From: Nitrospirota bacterium
GTDB lineage: Bacteria > Nitrospirota > Thermodesulfovibrionia > Thermodesulfovibrionales > Dissulfurispiraceae
Direction: 5' to 3'
DNA length: 64,000 nucleotides
Assembly (NCBI GenBank): GCA_004321915.1
Contig: SCQE01000019.1
Span: 16,629-80,628, forward strand
Shown here piece by piece: positions 15,442 to 24,883 of the stretch. The position numbers were made by a program, and so were the translations under genes. Under the pieces are notes generated by a model. It ran no database searches, had not been told where the DNA came from, and was given only the letters and a program-made list of their open reading frames with translations. The number at the start of each line of letters is the position of its first letter. Position 1 is the stretch's first letter.

Positions 15442-15945
15442 ATGTTTCGAAAAATTTTGATAATCGCGTGCCTTGCTGTTCTTGTCGGGTGCGCGCCCCG
15501 GGCTTATACGGCTGACACGGAAAAGAAAGAGGCAAAACCGGACCCGCACAGCGTGGAGTATCTCGGTTTCTTCTTTAAATTTTCCGAGTGTCGTTCGGTA
15601 AAAGATAAAATCAGCTGCGATGTGATGATTACCAATAGGGGAGAAGAAAGGACCCTTATGGCTACCGCCGAAGAAAAGGGCCTTTTTGCAGAGCGCGACA
15701 CATATACATCGAGGATTTTTGATGATCTCGGTAACGAGTATTACGCAAAGAGGATACGCTTCGGGGCCAAGGAGTCGATCAAGCCGCAGACGCTTCTTTT
15801 GAAAAACGTGCCTACAAAAGCTACGCTCAACTTTTCGGGCATTAACCCTGTACCCAAAACGATAAACATCCTCGAGGTCGGTTTTTTCAGCAAAGAACAC
15901 GGCGTTTTCAAGGTCTGGTTCAGGGACATTAAATTGGTCAAATAG
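15442..15945 (+). CDS. Lipoprotein of unknown function, partner of the octaheme cytochrome
   Basis: This 167-aa protein has lipobox VLVGC (Cys at about 17). The mature domain is beta-rich (SVEYLGFFFKFSECRSVKDKISCDVMITNRGEER) and ends with strands like an immunoglobulin-like fold; two Cys (ECRS, SCDV) could form a disulfide. A GGAGGTG site precedes the ATG, 19 bp after the cytochrome stop. A strong terminator follows. It may dock the cytochrome to the outer membrane, which is inference. Confidence 0.8.
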   Translation: MFRKILIIACLAVLVGCAPRAYTADTEKKEAKPDPHSVEYLGFFFKFSECRSVKDKISCDVMITNRGEERTLMATAEEKGLFAERDTYTSRIFDDLGNEYYAKRIRFGAKESIKPQTLLLKNVPTKATLNFSGINPVPKTINILEVGFFSKEHGVFKVWFRDIKLVK

Positions 15946-15950
15946 CCGTA

Positions 15951-15990
15951 AGCGGATGGGATTTGAAATTTTAAATCCCATCCGCTTTTT
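15951..15990 (+). terminator. Rho-independent terminator of the octaheme cytochrome unit
   Basis: A perfect 14-bp stem (AGCGGATGGGATTT with its complement) around an 8-nt AT-rich loop, followed by five Ts. Confidence 0.9.
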
Positions 15991-16064
15991 GCAGTCCATT
16001 AGCCGGAGCGGTCCCAACCGCCTACCTGCTTCCAAATTCAATATTATCAGGCCTTCGCAGCTTA

Positions 16065-16092
16065 TTGACCGGAATTATTTATCTCCGATAAA
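16065..16092 (+). promoter_or_regulatory. Possible sigma-70 promoter of the FliL-like lipoprotein
   Basis: TTGACC (16065-16070), 16 bp, then GATAAA (16087-16092), about 40 bp before the GTG start. Confidence 0.35.
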
Positions 16093-16132
16093 CTGTAAGT
16101 ATATAGTTTAATCAAGTCAGGAGTTTAGCTTT

Positions 16133-16564
16133 GTGAATATCTTTTTAACGGCAATAAAAAAGTTCGCGATTATAGTTCAGGCGCTGTTTATTGTGCTGCT
16201 GTTTTCTTCGTGCAGTTCCACGAGCGACGGCAAAGAGCCTGATAAGCAGGCCTTAAAGCCCGAGCCTGTAATGCTTACACTCGATCCGTTCATAATGAAC
16301 GCAGGCGCATACACCGCAAAGAAATTTATAAAGCTTGCGGTGAGCTTTGAATTTTCCGACCCTGTTCTGGCAGAGAAGGCTAAGGTCAAATCCGCGGTTT
16401 TGAGAGATGTTGTTATAACGCTTGTAACCCAGAAGACGTATGATGTGCTTTTGTCCCCCGAAGGAAAGGTCCAGTTAAAGGACGAAATTAATGCGCTGTC
16501 CGGCCAGCTGATCGGCGATCAGGCCGTGAAGAATGTTTATTTCACCGAATTTCTGATGAAATAA
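16133..16564 (+). CDS. FliL-like domain lipoprotein
   Basis: This 143-aa protein has a hydrophobic leader ending in a lipobox-like FSSC (Cys at about 27). The rest follows the FliL pattern: LDPFIMNAGAYTAKKFIKLAVSFEFSDP, then AVLRDVVITLVTQKTYDVLLSPEG and a final VKNVYFTEFLMK. FliL normally is a single-span inner-membrane protein at the flagellar stator and belongs to the SPFH/stomatin-like ring proteins. A lipid-anchored form away from flagellar genes is unusual. The GTG at 16133 has AGGAG nine bases upstream. Confidence 0.8.
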   Translation: MNIFLTAIKKFAIIVQALFIVLLFSSCSSTSDGKEPDKQALKPEPVMLTLDPFIMNAGAYTAKKFIKLAVSFEFSDPVLAEKAKVKSAVLRDVVITLVTQKTYDVLLSPEGKVQLKDEINALSGQLIGDQAVKNVYFTEFLMK

Positions 16565-16614
16565 TTGCGTCAGGGGCAAAAGCAAGTATGCTGCTGCGCC
16601 GTCTTATCTCTAGT

Positions 16615-17427
16615 TCAGTCTTTGTCTTTACCGCTGTCTTTACCATCGTTATTTTGTCCGGCATCCGGCACGGATGAATTGTCCTTATCGGGACCGCCGT
16701 TGCCTGTCATTATTTCCGAATATTCCGGTATCACTATCCCGCGCTTCAGCATTATGTTGTAGATGATCTGCGAACGGTTTTGGACATATCCGGATGCGGA
16801 CAGGGGATTGTATTTTAGCGGGTTGGGCAGCACGGAAGCCAGACGCGCCGACTCTTCAGGAGACAATGCCGAAGCGGGTTTGGCATAGTAATGCCGGGCC
16901 GCCGCCTCTATTCCGAAAAGCCCGTCGCCCCATTCAGCCATGTTCAGGTAGAGTTCAAGTATTCGCTTCTTGGTCAGCTTGTTTTCTATGCGCCAAGTTA
17001 GAATCGCCTCTCTTAATTTTCTGGCTGGGTTTTTGGACGGCGATAGATAAAGATTTTTTGCAAGCTGCTGACTTATGGTGCTCGCGCCGAACTTGAGTTT
17101 TTTCTCTTTGAGGTCTTTTTCGACAGCCTTCTGCATTGCTTCGAAATCAAAGCCTTCGTGCGCCCAGAACTTGTCATCCTCGGCAATAAGCACAGCCTTT
17201 ATAAGGTAAGGGGAAACGGTCGAGAGCGGGGCCCATATCTTGCGGATTCTGATCTTCCGCCCCTTTGCCGCCCACTGTTTTTCGCGGTATTCCATGAAGG
17301 CTGATTTTTGCGGGGTCTCTTTTGCCAAGCGCGAAACATCGGGATATGCGAGGGCTGACAAGATATAGAGTACAAATCCGCATACAACAACCGCCGCAAT
17401 AACAAGGAATATTTTCTTCAGTCGCAT
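16615..17427 (-). CDS. mtgA: Monofunctional peptidoglycan glycosyltransferase
   Basis: This 270-aa GT51 enzyme polymerises lipid II into glycan strands. It has one N-terminal membrane helix (IFLVIAAVVVCGFVLYILSALAY), the catalytic Glu motif AEDDKFWAHEGFD and the second motif GASTISQQLAKNLYLSPS, then RKLREAILTWRIE and ILELYLNMAEWGDGLFGIEAAARHYY. No transpeptidase domain is present. The C-terminus ends in a low-complexity Asp/Lys/Gly/Asn tail of about 30 residues, which is unusual. The ATG at 17427 is chosen because upstream residues do not match the family. It is convergent with the FliL-like gene. Confidence 0.93.
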   Translation of the reverse strand: MRLKKIFLVIAAVVVCGFVLYILSALAYPDVSRLAKETPQKSAFMEYREKQWAAKGRKIRIRKIWAPLSTVSPYLIKAVLIAEDDKFWAHEGFDFEAMQKAVEKDLKEKKLKFGASTISQQLAKNLYLSPSKNPARKLREAILTWRIENKLTKKRILELYLNMAEWGDGLFGIEAAARHYYAKPASALSPEESARLASVLPNPLKYNPLSASGYVQNRSQIIYNIMLKRGIVIPEYSEIMTGNGGPDKDNSSVPDAGQNNDGKDSGKDKD

Positions 17428-17508
17428 TGATCTAATATAACTTTCCGAAACAAAAAAAAGCAGGCAATAAAACAAGACCGAATCGTTTTTATTCGTGTAT
17501 AATCCTGA

Positions 17509-18780
17509 ATGCGTTTTATAGCGGATATGCACATACACTCCAAATACTCCCGTGCAACGAGCAAGGATATGTCGCCCGAAAGCATCTGGAAATGGGCGCA
17601 GCTCAAGGGGATTACGGTCATAGGTACAGGGGACTTTACCCACCACCTGTGGTTTAAAGAACTGAACGAAAAACTGGAATCTACAGGCAACGGTCTCTTC
17701 CGGTTAAAAAAAGGTTTTTATTCAGCCGATGTTCCGGCCAGTTGCAGCGCGGATGTTTTTTTTATGCTCTCGGCCGAGATAAGCTGCATTTACAAAAAAA
17801 ACGGCAAGACAAGAAAAGTTCATATACTGATTTATTGTCCCGATTTCAAAGAGGCGGCAAAGATAAATATCGCCCTTTCCCAAATAGGCAACCTTAATTC
17901 TGACGGCAGGCCGATATTGGGGCTGGACGCAAAGGAATTGTTGAAAATAGCCCTTGATTCCTCACCTAATGCTCTTGTGGTTCCGGCGCATGCTTGGACC
18001 CCGCATTTTTCCGTGCTCGGCTCCGAGTCGGGCTTCGACTCTCTCGAAGAATGCTTTGATGAGCTGACAAGTCACATATACGCTGTCGAAACAGGCCTGT
18101 CCTCGGACCCGTTGATGAACCGGCGTTTGTCCGCGCTCGACAGGGTGACTCTTATATCAAATTCGGATTGTCATTCTCCGCAAAAGATAGGGAGAGAGGC
18201 CAATATATTCGATACCGACATTTCATACGAAGCTATGATCAACGCAATAAAATTCCGTAAAGGCTTTGAAGGGACAATCGAATTTTTCCCTGAAGAGGGC
18301 AAGTACCATTATGACGGCCATCGCAACTGCGGTGTAAGCCTTACCCCTAAAGAGACTATGGCGCATTTTTATCTGTGCCCTGTCTGCGGCAAAAAGGTTA
18401 CGGTGGGTGTTATGCACCGGGTCGAAAAACTGGCTGACAGGGATGAGGGGTTTATGCCCCCGAACGCTCCGGCCTTCAGCTCTATAATACCCCTGCCCGA
18501 GATAATAGCCGAGACCATAAAGGTCGGGCCGGGCAGTAAAGCTGTCGGAAAGATCTATTCGGAGCTCTTGGAGAAATTAGGCAGCGAATTCAAAATATTG
18601 ATAAACACCCCGCTTGATGATATTGAACGCGCATCCACCCCGTTTCTCAGAGAGGCCATATCGAGGGTCCGCTCCGGGAATGTGCATATTGCGCCCGGAT
18701 ATGACGGCGAATACGGCAAGGTCAAGATATTCGAAGATGTTCAACGCAAAGAGGTAAAAGGCCAGAAGATGCTTTTTTGA
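17509..18780 (+). CDS. Endonuclease Q-like PHP-domain nuclease
   Basis: This 423-aa protein starts with the PHP metal motif ADMHIHSKYSRATSKDM and has further metal-ligand motifs GTGDFTHH, VVPAHAWTPHF and SNSDCHSP. A zinc-finger-like segment (FYLCPVCGKKVTVGVMHR) follows an extra Cys near NCGV, as in EndoQ. Characterised EndoQ proteins cut DNA 5' of deaminated bases (uracil, hypoxanthine). A TATAAT at 17498-17503 ends only 5 bp before the ATG and no ribosome site is visible, so the mRNA may be leaderless. It is convergent with smc. Confidence 0.88.
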   Translation: MRFIADMHIHSKYSRATSKDMSPESIWKWAQLKGITVIGTGDFTHHLWFKELNEKLESTGNGLFRLKKGFYSADVPASCSADVFFMLSAEISCIYKKNGKTRKVHILIYCPDFKEAAKINIALSQIGNLNSDGRPILGLDAKELLKIALDSSPNALVVPAHAWTPHFSVLGSESGFDSLEECFDELTSHIYAVETGLSSDPLMNRRLSALDRVTLISNSDCHSPQKIGREANIFDTDISYEAMINAIKFRKGFEGTIEFFPEEGKYHYDGHRNCGVSLTPKETMAHFYLCPVCGKKVTVGVMHRVEKLADRDEGFMPPNAPAFSSIIPLPEIIAETIKVGPGSKAVGKIYSELLEKLGSEFKILINTPLDDIERASTPFLREAISRVRSGNVHIAPGYDGEYGKVKIFEDVQRKEVKGQKMLF

Positions 18781-18784
18781 TTGG

Positions 18785-21700
18785 TTAATTTTGGACTACG
18801 TTTTCTATTTCAGAGAACTGCAGCGATAAAGTCTTTGATACTCCCTTTTCTTCCATAGTCACGCCGTAAAGGTAATCGGCCTTTTCCATAGTCATCCTGT
18901 TATGTGTAATTACAATAAACTGTGTTTCGTTCGAAAGGTCCTTTATCATCTGCGCGAACCTCACGGTGTTGGACTCGTCGAGCGGGGCGTCCGCTTCGTC
19001 TAGGATACAAAGAGGACTCGGTTTTATCAGGAACCCTGCAAAAAGGAGGGAGAGAGAGGTCAGTGCCTTTTCTCCGCCCGAAAGCAGGTTTAGATTTTGG
19101 AGCTTTTTGCCCGGAGGCTGGGCGATTATTTCGATCCCTGCTTCAAGGATATTTTCTTCGTCGGTAAGAATTATGTCCGCTCTGCCGCCCGAGAAAAGAT
19201 TCGTAAAGACCTCGGCGAATTTTGTTCTGAGAGTGTCGTAAGCCTCGCGTAGTTTTTTCTTGGTGGTGGCGTTTATCCTGCTTATCGCCTCTTCGAGTTC
19301 GGCGATAGACATGGTGAGGTCCTGCTGCTGCTTGCTGAGGAAGTCGTAACGGGTCTTCAGCTCCTCGTATTCTTCTATGGTCCCGAGATTTTGAGGGCCC
19401 AAATCGCGGATCTTTTCGTTAAGCTGGTCTATTTTTTCTTCATCTTCCGCAGGCTCGAAGCCTTCTGTCAGGATCTGCTCTCCCTCGATATTCAACCCGT
19501 ATTTCTGCGATACCGCATTTTCTATGTTCTCGATTTTTAACTTATGTGTGACCGCGTTGGTGTTGGCTTCGTTAAGCTCCTGAGTTACTGCGTCGATGTC
19601 CATACGCAGCGCCTTCAGCACCGCCCCTTCATCCGCCAATGCCTGTTTTTCGGCATTGATTCCTTCACGCCTTGACGAAAGCTCATTCGCCATGGCAGCC
19701 GTTTCAGAGGCTATGACCTTCATTGCGTTTTCTATATTGCCCAACTCCTCAAGCGATGCCTTAATGTGCGACTCGGCGCGCAGTACGTCCTGCGCCGCGG
19801 TTTCCTTTATCTTTTCGAGGTCCGATATGGTGTTTTTTATTCCGCCGATCTCATTCTTAAGCGCATTCAGCCTCTCGCGTATGGTTGCAACCGACACGTT
19901 GAGTTCGTTGAGTTCGGCCTGAATAGCCTCATATTCTTTACGCGTCTCTGCGAGCTGCTGCTGCAGGAATTCGACAGTTTCGCTTATTTCTTTCACCTCT
20001 GATTCAAGGGTCGAAATCTCCGAGGCCTTCGATGCCAAAAGAACATTAAGGGACTCTTTTTCCCCTGCGATCCGGGTCAAGTCCGTTTGGAGCAGGGACA
20101 GTTTTCTCTCCCTGCGTTCGTACTCTTCGCGCTGTCCTGTGAAAGAGTGTTTGGCCAAGGAAAGGTCTTTCTCTATTTCGACTATCCGGTTTTCCATGCC
20201 GGACAGGTTTTCTTTTTTATCGTTAAGGTTTGCGGCAAGAGATACCAGCTCATTTTCCGTATCCGATATCTGCCCCTGTTGTTCGGCAATAAGCTGCTGA
20301 AGCTCTTTGATCTCCCGCTTCTTTTTAAGGATTTCCCTGCCTTGGCCGGCAAAAATTATTCCGTCGACATCGATGACTTCCCCATCGAGCGTGACAAGAA
20401 TTTTGTTGCGGAATTTATCGCCGGCCCTGAGCGCTACGGCCGAGCGCAGGTCTTTTATTATGTATGTGTTCTCAAGTAGCCCCGCGGCCTTTTTTCGGGA
20501 CTCTTCCTTTTCGAATGAAATGAAATCGCTCGTCCGGCCCAGCACCCCGTCTCCGAGTGCGACTTCGCTTGGAGGGTTTTCACTGTTCAGGCAGCCTGTG
20601 AACAACAGAGAGGTTTTGCCGAGCTTTTTTTCCTTTATTATGCTTACGGCCTTTAACAGCTCGTCTATATTTTCTATGATCAGAGAGTTGACCTTTTCCG
20701 AGAGGACCGCCTCTATGGCCTTTTCATACTCTTTATTGGCGCTCAGAATGTCCGAGAGCACCTCGTACCCGTGCCCTTCGGAGCTTTGGGATTCGGCAAG
20801 AAAATCGGACAGGGTCCTGTCAACGATAAGTTCTTTTAGCGAATTCATGCGGGCGGTCGCTGAGGCAAGCTCTTCTCTCATAAGGGAAAGGCGCGTTTTT
20901 TTGTCCTCTATTCCTGCGGCAGTCCTGTCTATATCGACCCGCAATGCATCACGCTGTTCCTGCAACTGTCTGTGTTCTAATGTTTTGGCCTGTATAAAGG
21001 TTTCAGCATCCGCGATAGATGCCTTCATCTCCGCAAGCTCGGCGCTTATGGTGTCGATATCGCGCAGAGACACCCCCTCCTGATATGTGAGGTTGTCGTT
21101 TGCTGCGTGAAGCCTCTGAAGCTCGGTTTTGCGTCCGCTTACGGCTTCGGACGCTTTAAACAGTTCTTTTCGCTTGTTATCTAAAGATTGTTCTCTGTTC
21201 TTTATATTTTCTTCTTTTTCCGTAGAGTAATTTTTTCTCGCCTCGATGTTGCCTGAAAGTTCTGCGGCGTTTGCCGTCATGGATGCTTCCAACTCGCCAA
21301 GTTCAGAGGCCTTTTTTTCCAAACCCTCACGTCTGGCAACGGCTTCTTCTTTCTGGCGCGTAAGTCTTTCTATGTCGGCCCTGTAATTTTCGAGACCTTT
21401 TTTCAGAACAGCGCTGCGTGTTTCCGAATCCGAAAGCTCCCGCTCCTTTTCGTGAAAGCGCTTTTCGATCTCCTCAAGCGCTTTTTCTCTTTCGACTAGG
21501 GCGATTCTTCTTGCTTCAAGCCGGTTTTCCATGTCCGAAAGCCCGCTTCTTTTTGAGGAATCGAGCTCCTTAAGCCGCTCTATATCGGACACAAGCTCTT
21601 TCAGTATCGCGCTGAGAGAAAGAAATTCGCGCTTGAAAACCCTAAGCTCAAGGTCCTTGAGCTCTTCGATAAGCCGTTTGTAACGCTCGGCCTTTTTTAC

Positions 21701-22354
21701 CTGCCTGTCGAGACTGTTTATCTGCCGCTTGACCTCATAGACTATGTCGTTTATGCGCTGCAGGTTCTGCTTTGACGATTCGAGCTTTGAGAGGGCTTCG
21801 GCCTTCCTGACCTTGTACTTCATAACACCGGCCACTTCTTCGATAAGAAAGCGCCTGTCAATAGGCTTTGCGTTTACAATGTCCGCGATTTTGCCCTGAT
21901 CGAGTATCGAATAGCTCTTTACATCGAGCCCCGTATCCAAGAAAATATCGCGTATATCTTTTAGTCTGCACTGCCGCTTATTAAGCATGTATTCGCTCTC
22001 GCCGGAACGGTAAAGCCTTCTCGATACGATGATTTCATCGGCTTCGGGGTCCTCTTTTGAGCCCCCGTTGCCGTTTTCGGGTTTTCCACCTACAGCCCGG
22101 GAGAATGTCAGGGTCACATCGGCCATGCCCTTGGATTTTTTTGAATCGGTCCCGTGAAAGATCACATCTTCCATCCTATCGCCTCGCAGGCTCTTTGCGC
22201 TCTGCTCTCCGAGCACCCACCTGAAGGCGTCCGAAACATTGCTTTTCCCGCAGCCGTTGGGCCCCACAAAGCAGGTTATTCCGTCATGCAGGTATAAAAG
22301 CGTTCTTTCGGCAAAGGACTTAAAGCCTGTAAGCTCGATCTGTTTTATCTTCAT
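18785..22354 (-). CDS. smc: Chromosome segregation ATPase SMC
   Basis: This full-length 1189-aa protein binds and compacts DNA as a homodimer with ScpAB. The N-terminal head has Walker A GPNGCGKSN (residues 31-39), followed by long coiled coil. A hinge at about 510-660 includes VLSDILSANKEYEKAIEAVL and GRTSDFISF. A second coiled coil leads to the C-terminal head with signature LNLLSGGEKALT and Walker B CILDEADAPLD. It is divergent from dsrA across 163 bp. Confidence 0.97.
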   Translation of the reverse strand: MKIKQIELTGFKSFAERTLLYLHDGITCFVGPNGCGKSNVSDAFRWVLGEQSAKSLRGDRMEDVIFHGTDSKKSKGMADVTLTFSRAVGGKPENGNGGSKEDPEADEIIVSRRLYRSGESEYMLNKRQCRLKDIRDIFLDTGLDVKSYSILDQGKIADIVNAKPIDRRFLIEEVAGVMKYKVRKAEALSKLESSKQNLQRINDIVYEVKRQINSLDRQVKKAERYKRLIEELKDLELRVFKREFLSLSAILKELVSDIERLKELDSSKRSGLSDMENRLEARRIALVEREKALEEIEKRFHEKERELSDSETRSAVLKKGLENYRADIERLTRQKEEAVARREGLEKKASELGELEASMTANAAELSGNIEARKNYSTEKEENIKNREQSLDNKRKELFKASEAVSGRKTELQRLHAANDNLTYQEGVSLRDIDTISAELAEMKASIADAETFIQAKTLEHRQLQEQRDALRVDIDRTAAGIEDKKTRLSLMREELASATARMNSLKELIVDRTLSDFLAESQSSEGHGYEVLSDILSANKEYEKAIEAVLSEKVNSLIIENIDELLKAVSIIKEKKLGKTSLLFTGCLNSENPPSEVALGDGVLGRTSDFISFEKEESRKKAAGLLENTYIIKDLRSAVALRAGDKFRNKILVTLDGEVIDVDGIIFAGQGREILKKKREIKELQQLIAEQQGQISDTENELVSLAANLNDKKENLSGMENRIVEIEKDLSLAKHSFTGQREEYERRERKLSLLQTDLTRIAGEKESLNVLLASKASEISTLESEVKEISETVEFLQQQLAETRKEYEAIQAELNELNVSVATIRERLNALKNEIGGIKNTISDLEKIKETAAQDVLRAESHIKASLEELGNIENAMKVIASETAAMANELSSRREGINAEKQALADEGAVLKALRMDIDAVTQELNEANTNAVTHKLKIENIENAVSQKYGLNIEGEQILTEGFEPAEDEEKIDQLNEKIRDLGPQNLGTIEEYEELKTRYDFLSKQQQDLTMSIAELEEAISRINATTKKKLREAYDTLRTKFAEVFTNLFSGGRADIILTDEENILEAGIEIIAQPPGKKLQNLNLLSGGEKALTSLSLLFAGFLIKPSPLCILDEADAPLDESNTVRFAQMIKDLSNETQFIVITHNRMTMEKADYLYGVTMEEKGVSKTLSLQFSEIENVVQN

Positions 22355-22377
22355 AAGTCGTACATTTTATTCTTTAG

Positions 22378-22438
22378 CGGTCAAAAGGGTCAAGCTTTAA
22401 AAATGATAATAATTGGATAAGTTTTTTTTATTTGACCC
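22378..22438. promoter_or_regulatory. Triplicated GGTCAA/TTGACC hexamers between smc and dsrA
   Basis: GGTCAA occurs at 22378-22383 and 22388-22393, exactly 10 bp apart on the same face of the helix, and inverted as TTGACC at 22432-22437; GGGTCAA/TTGACCC forms the inverted pair. Read on the minus strand, TTGACC (22393-22388) with AATAAA 16 bp away could be the smc promoter. No good -10 fits the plus-strand TTGACC for dsrA. Confidence 0.35.
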
Positions 22439-22517
22439 TGATTCGTATGTTATATTAGCCTTGATAGCTTGCAAAAGCGACCAATGTCTGTAAAATCATA
22501 TAAAAGAGGAGGATTTT

Positions 22518-23702
22518 ATGCCGAAGAAGTACGACACACCGTTGTTAGACGAGCTGGAAAAAGGCCCGTTCCCGAGCTTCGTCACAGAGATTAAAAAGGC
22601 GGCTGCAAGAAGCGATATGGCTGCCGACGAGCTTGGACAGCTTGAAAAGTCCTATAGGGACAAGCGCGGCTATTGGAAACACGGAGGAATAGTCGGTGTT
22701 CGCGGATATGGTTCCGGGGTCATCGGAAGATACTCATCTCTTCCCGATCAGTTCCCGAATGTTGCCAATTTCCACACAGTCAGAATTAACTCCACCTCCG
22801 GATTTTTCTACACATCCCAGTTCCTGAATGAGATGTGCGATATTTGGGACAAATATGGGAGCGGTCTGACCAACTTGCACGGCTCGACCGGAGACCTCGT
22901 TCTGCTTGGAACGGACACCGCAAATCTCGAAGCGATTTTCGCCGAATTCTCCTCGCGCGGATGGGACCTTGGCGGTTCAGGCTCCGCAATGAGGACCCCG
23001 AGCTGCTGCGTAGGACCGGCCCGCTGTGAATGGTCTTGCATCGATACGCTCGACATTAACTATGCGATAACACAGGAGTGGCAGGATGAGATGCACCGTC
23101 CGGCATTCCCGTACAAATTCAAGTTTAAGACGGCAGGCTGTGCCGTTGACTGTATCGCCTCTATCGCCCGCGCCGACTGTTCCATAATCGGGACATGGAA
23201 GGGCAATATTGCGGTTGATCAGGCTGAAGTTGCAAATTATGCGAAGAAGGGCATGAATATAACGGAAGAAATCGTCAATATGTGCCCGAGCAAATGCATG
23301 AGCTATGACGGCAAGGAGCTTAAAATAACCGATGCCGATTGCATACGCTGCATGCATTGCATTGCCAAGATGACAAAGGCCCTTAAGCCGACCGGCGAAA
23401 AGGGAGCCTCCATACTTGTCGGCAGCAAGGCGCCGTTCGTTATCGGAGCGACACTGTCATGGGTAATCGTTCCTTTTATAAAGATGGAGCCGCCGTATGA
23501 CGAGTTCAAGGACTTGATCAGGAAGATGTGGGAGTTCTGGGATGAGTACGGAAAGAACAGGGAGAGGATCGGCGAACTCATAATCAGGAAAGGCATGAGA
23601 GAGTTCCTCGAATTTATCGGCGTAGAGCCCCAGCCGCAGCAGGTAAAAGAGCCGAGAAGAGACCCATTCTTCTTCTGGACAGAAGCAGACTTGCAGAAAT
23701 AA
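22518..23702 (+). CDS. dsrA: Dissimilatory sulfite reductase alpha subunit
   Basis: This 394-aa protein, with DsrB, reduces sulfite in the cytosol, passing sulfur to DsrC. Siroheme-[4Fe-4S] Cys ligands are at C164, C170, C208 and C212 ([14 protein letters not shown]), the same spacing (6, 38, 4) as in Desulfovibrio. A ferredoxin domain is inserted at about 255-290 (MCPSKC; CIRCMHC). It is somewhat shorter than the roughly 430 residues common in the family, mostly at the N-terminus. AGAGGAGG precedes the ATG. The following dsrB-dsrD order points to the reductive type. Confidence 0.97.
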   Translation: MPKKYDTPLLDELEKGPFPSFVTEIKKAAARSDMAADELGQLEKSYRDKRGYWKHGGIVGVRGYGSGVIGRYSSLPDQFPNVANFHTVRINSTSGFFYTSQFLNEMCDIWDKYGSGLTNLHGSTGDLVLLGTDTANLEAIFAEFSSRGWDLGGSGSAMRTPSCCVGPARCEWSCIDTLDINYAITQEWQDEMHRPAFPYKFKFKTAGCAVDCIASIARADCSIIGTWKGNIAVDQAEVANYAKKGMNITEEIVNMCPSKCMSYDGKELKITDADCIRCMHCIAKMTKALKPTGEKGASILVGSKAPFVIGATLSWVIVPFIKMEPPYDEFKDLIRKMWEFWDEYGKNRERIGELIIRKGMREFLEFIGVEPQPQQVKEPRRDPFFFWTEADLQK

Positions 23703-23727
23703 AAAATATAAATTAAGGAGGGAATAT

Positions 23728-24798
23728 ATGTCAGCACCACAGAGAAAAACGGATATCGGACCACCCCACTATAAGCAGTTCCTGCCGCCTGTAATGCAGA
23801 AGAACTATGGGGATTGGAAACATCATGAAATCATCAACCCCGGCGTTATGGTCCATGTGGGAAACAGCGGAGATAAAATATGGACCGTAAGGATGCAGTC
23901 CCCCAGACTTCTCAGCACGGACACTATCAGGGACATTGCCGCTCTTGCAGAGAAATACTGCGGAGGACATGTCAGATTTACAACGAGAAATAATGTTGAG
24001 TTTCTCGTTTCCGACGAGAAAAACATAGAGCCGCTTCAGAAGGAATTGAAAGACAAGAAACAGATGGTCGGCGGCATCGGCCCGATGATCAGCAACGTTG
24101 TTCACACGCAGGGCTGGGTGCACTGCCACTCTGCGGCTTCGGACGCTTCCGGTCTCGTAAAGGTCATTATGGACGAGTTTGCGGACTATTGCACCACGAA
24201 GACGCTTCCCAACAAGGTCAGGATGGCCGTTGCATGCTGCGTTAATATGTGCGGCGCGGTCCACTGCTCGGACATCGCGGTTGTTGCGATCCACAGAAAA
24301 GTTCCGACAATCGATCACGATAAGGTAAAAAACATGTGCGAGGTGCCTTCCACCATCGCTGCATGCCCCACAGGCGCAATAAGCCCTGAGCCTTCGAAGA
24401 AGAGCGTTAAGATCAATGCCGACAAATGTATGTATTGCGGAAACTGCTTTACGGTATGTCCTCCTATCGAGATCCATGATCCTGAAATGGACGGCGTTGC
24501 AATAGTTGTCGGCGGTAAGGTCGGCAACCTCAGGTCCAATCCGAAGTTCTCCAAATTGGCGATCCCGTTCATAAAGAACAATCCGCCGAGATGGCCTGAA
24601 GTTACAGCCGCCATGAAAAATATTCTCGACGCTTATATCGCAGGCGCTAAGAAACACGAGCGCGTCGGCGAGTGGATCGAGAGAATCGGCTGGGAGAAGT
24701 TCTTTAAGATCACAAACCTGCCGTTCACTTTCCAGCACATCGATGACTTTACGATTGCTAGGGAAACGTTTAGGACAGCAGCAACCTTTAAATGGTAA
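23728..24798 (+). CDS. dsrB: Dissimilatory sulfite reductase beta subunit
   Basis: This 356-aa protein has catalytic siroheme-FeS Cys ligands at C133, C170, C171 and C175 (WVHCHS; ACCVNMC), spaced as in Desulfovibrio DsrB. The ferredoxin domain at about 210-250 reads AACPTGAI and [13 protein letters not shown]. It forms the alpha2beta2 enzyme with DsrA and carries the active catalytic site. It lies 25 bp after dsrA with AAGGAGGG upstream. An 85-bp gap with a large hairpin separates it from dsrD. Confidence 0.97.
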   Translation: MSAPQRKTDIGPPHYKQFLPPVMQKNYGDWKHHEIINPGVMVHVGNSGDKIWTVRMQSPRLLSTDTIRDIAALAEKYCGGHVRFTTRNNVEFLVSDEKNIEPLQKELKDKKQMVGGIGPMISNVVHTQGWVHCHSAASDASGLVKVIMDEFADYCTTKTLPNKVRMAVACCVNMCGAVHCSDIAVVAIHRKVPTIDHDKVKNMCEVPSTIAACPTGAISPEPSKKSVKINADKCMYCGNCFTVCPPIEIHDPEMDGVAIVVGGKVGNLRSNPKFSKLAIPFIKNNPPRWPEVTAAMKNILDAYIAGAKKHERVGEWIERIGWEKFFKITNLPFTFQHIDDFTIARETFRTAATFKW

Positions 24799-24814
24799 TA
24801 TAGCAATCAGTAAT

Positions 24815-24857
24815 CAGCGATCAGCCTTCAGTAAAAAAAGCTGAGGGCTGATCGCTG
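24815..24857. repeat. 17-bp inverted repeat between dsrB and dsrD
   Basis: Arms 24815-24831 and 24841-24857 pair with one mismatch around an A-rich 9-nt loop. The left side is built of repeated ATCAGYRATCAG units (24804-24824). It is not followed by a T-run, so it looks like a short dispersed repeat or an attenuating/mRNA-stabilising stem rather than a full terminator. Confidence 0.75.
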
Positions 24858-24883
24858 ACGGTTAAAAAAAAAAGGGGTGCGAG

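Noticed and set aside
22441..22500. Search for a sigma-54 promoter upstream of dsrA around TTGCA (22469)
   Set aside because: The position 12 bp upstream of the GC reads CC instead of GG, so the essential -24 element is missing.
23731..24738. 335-codon open frame antisense to dsrB
   Set aside because: dsrB is certain on the plus strand; the antisense translation is not protein-like.
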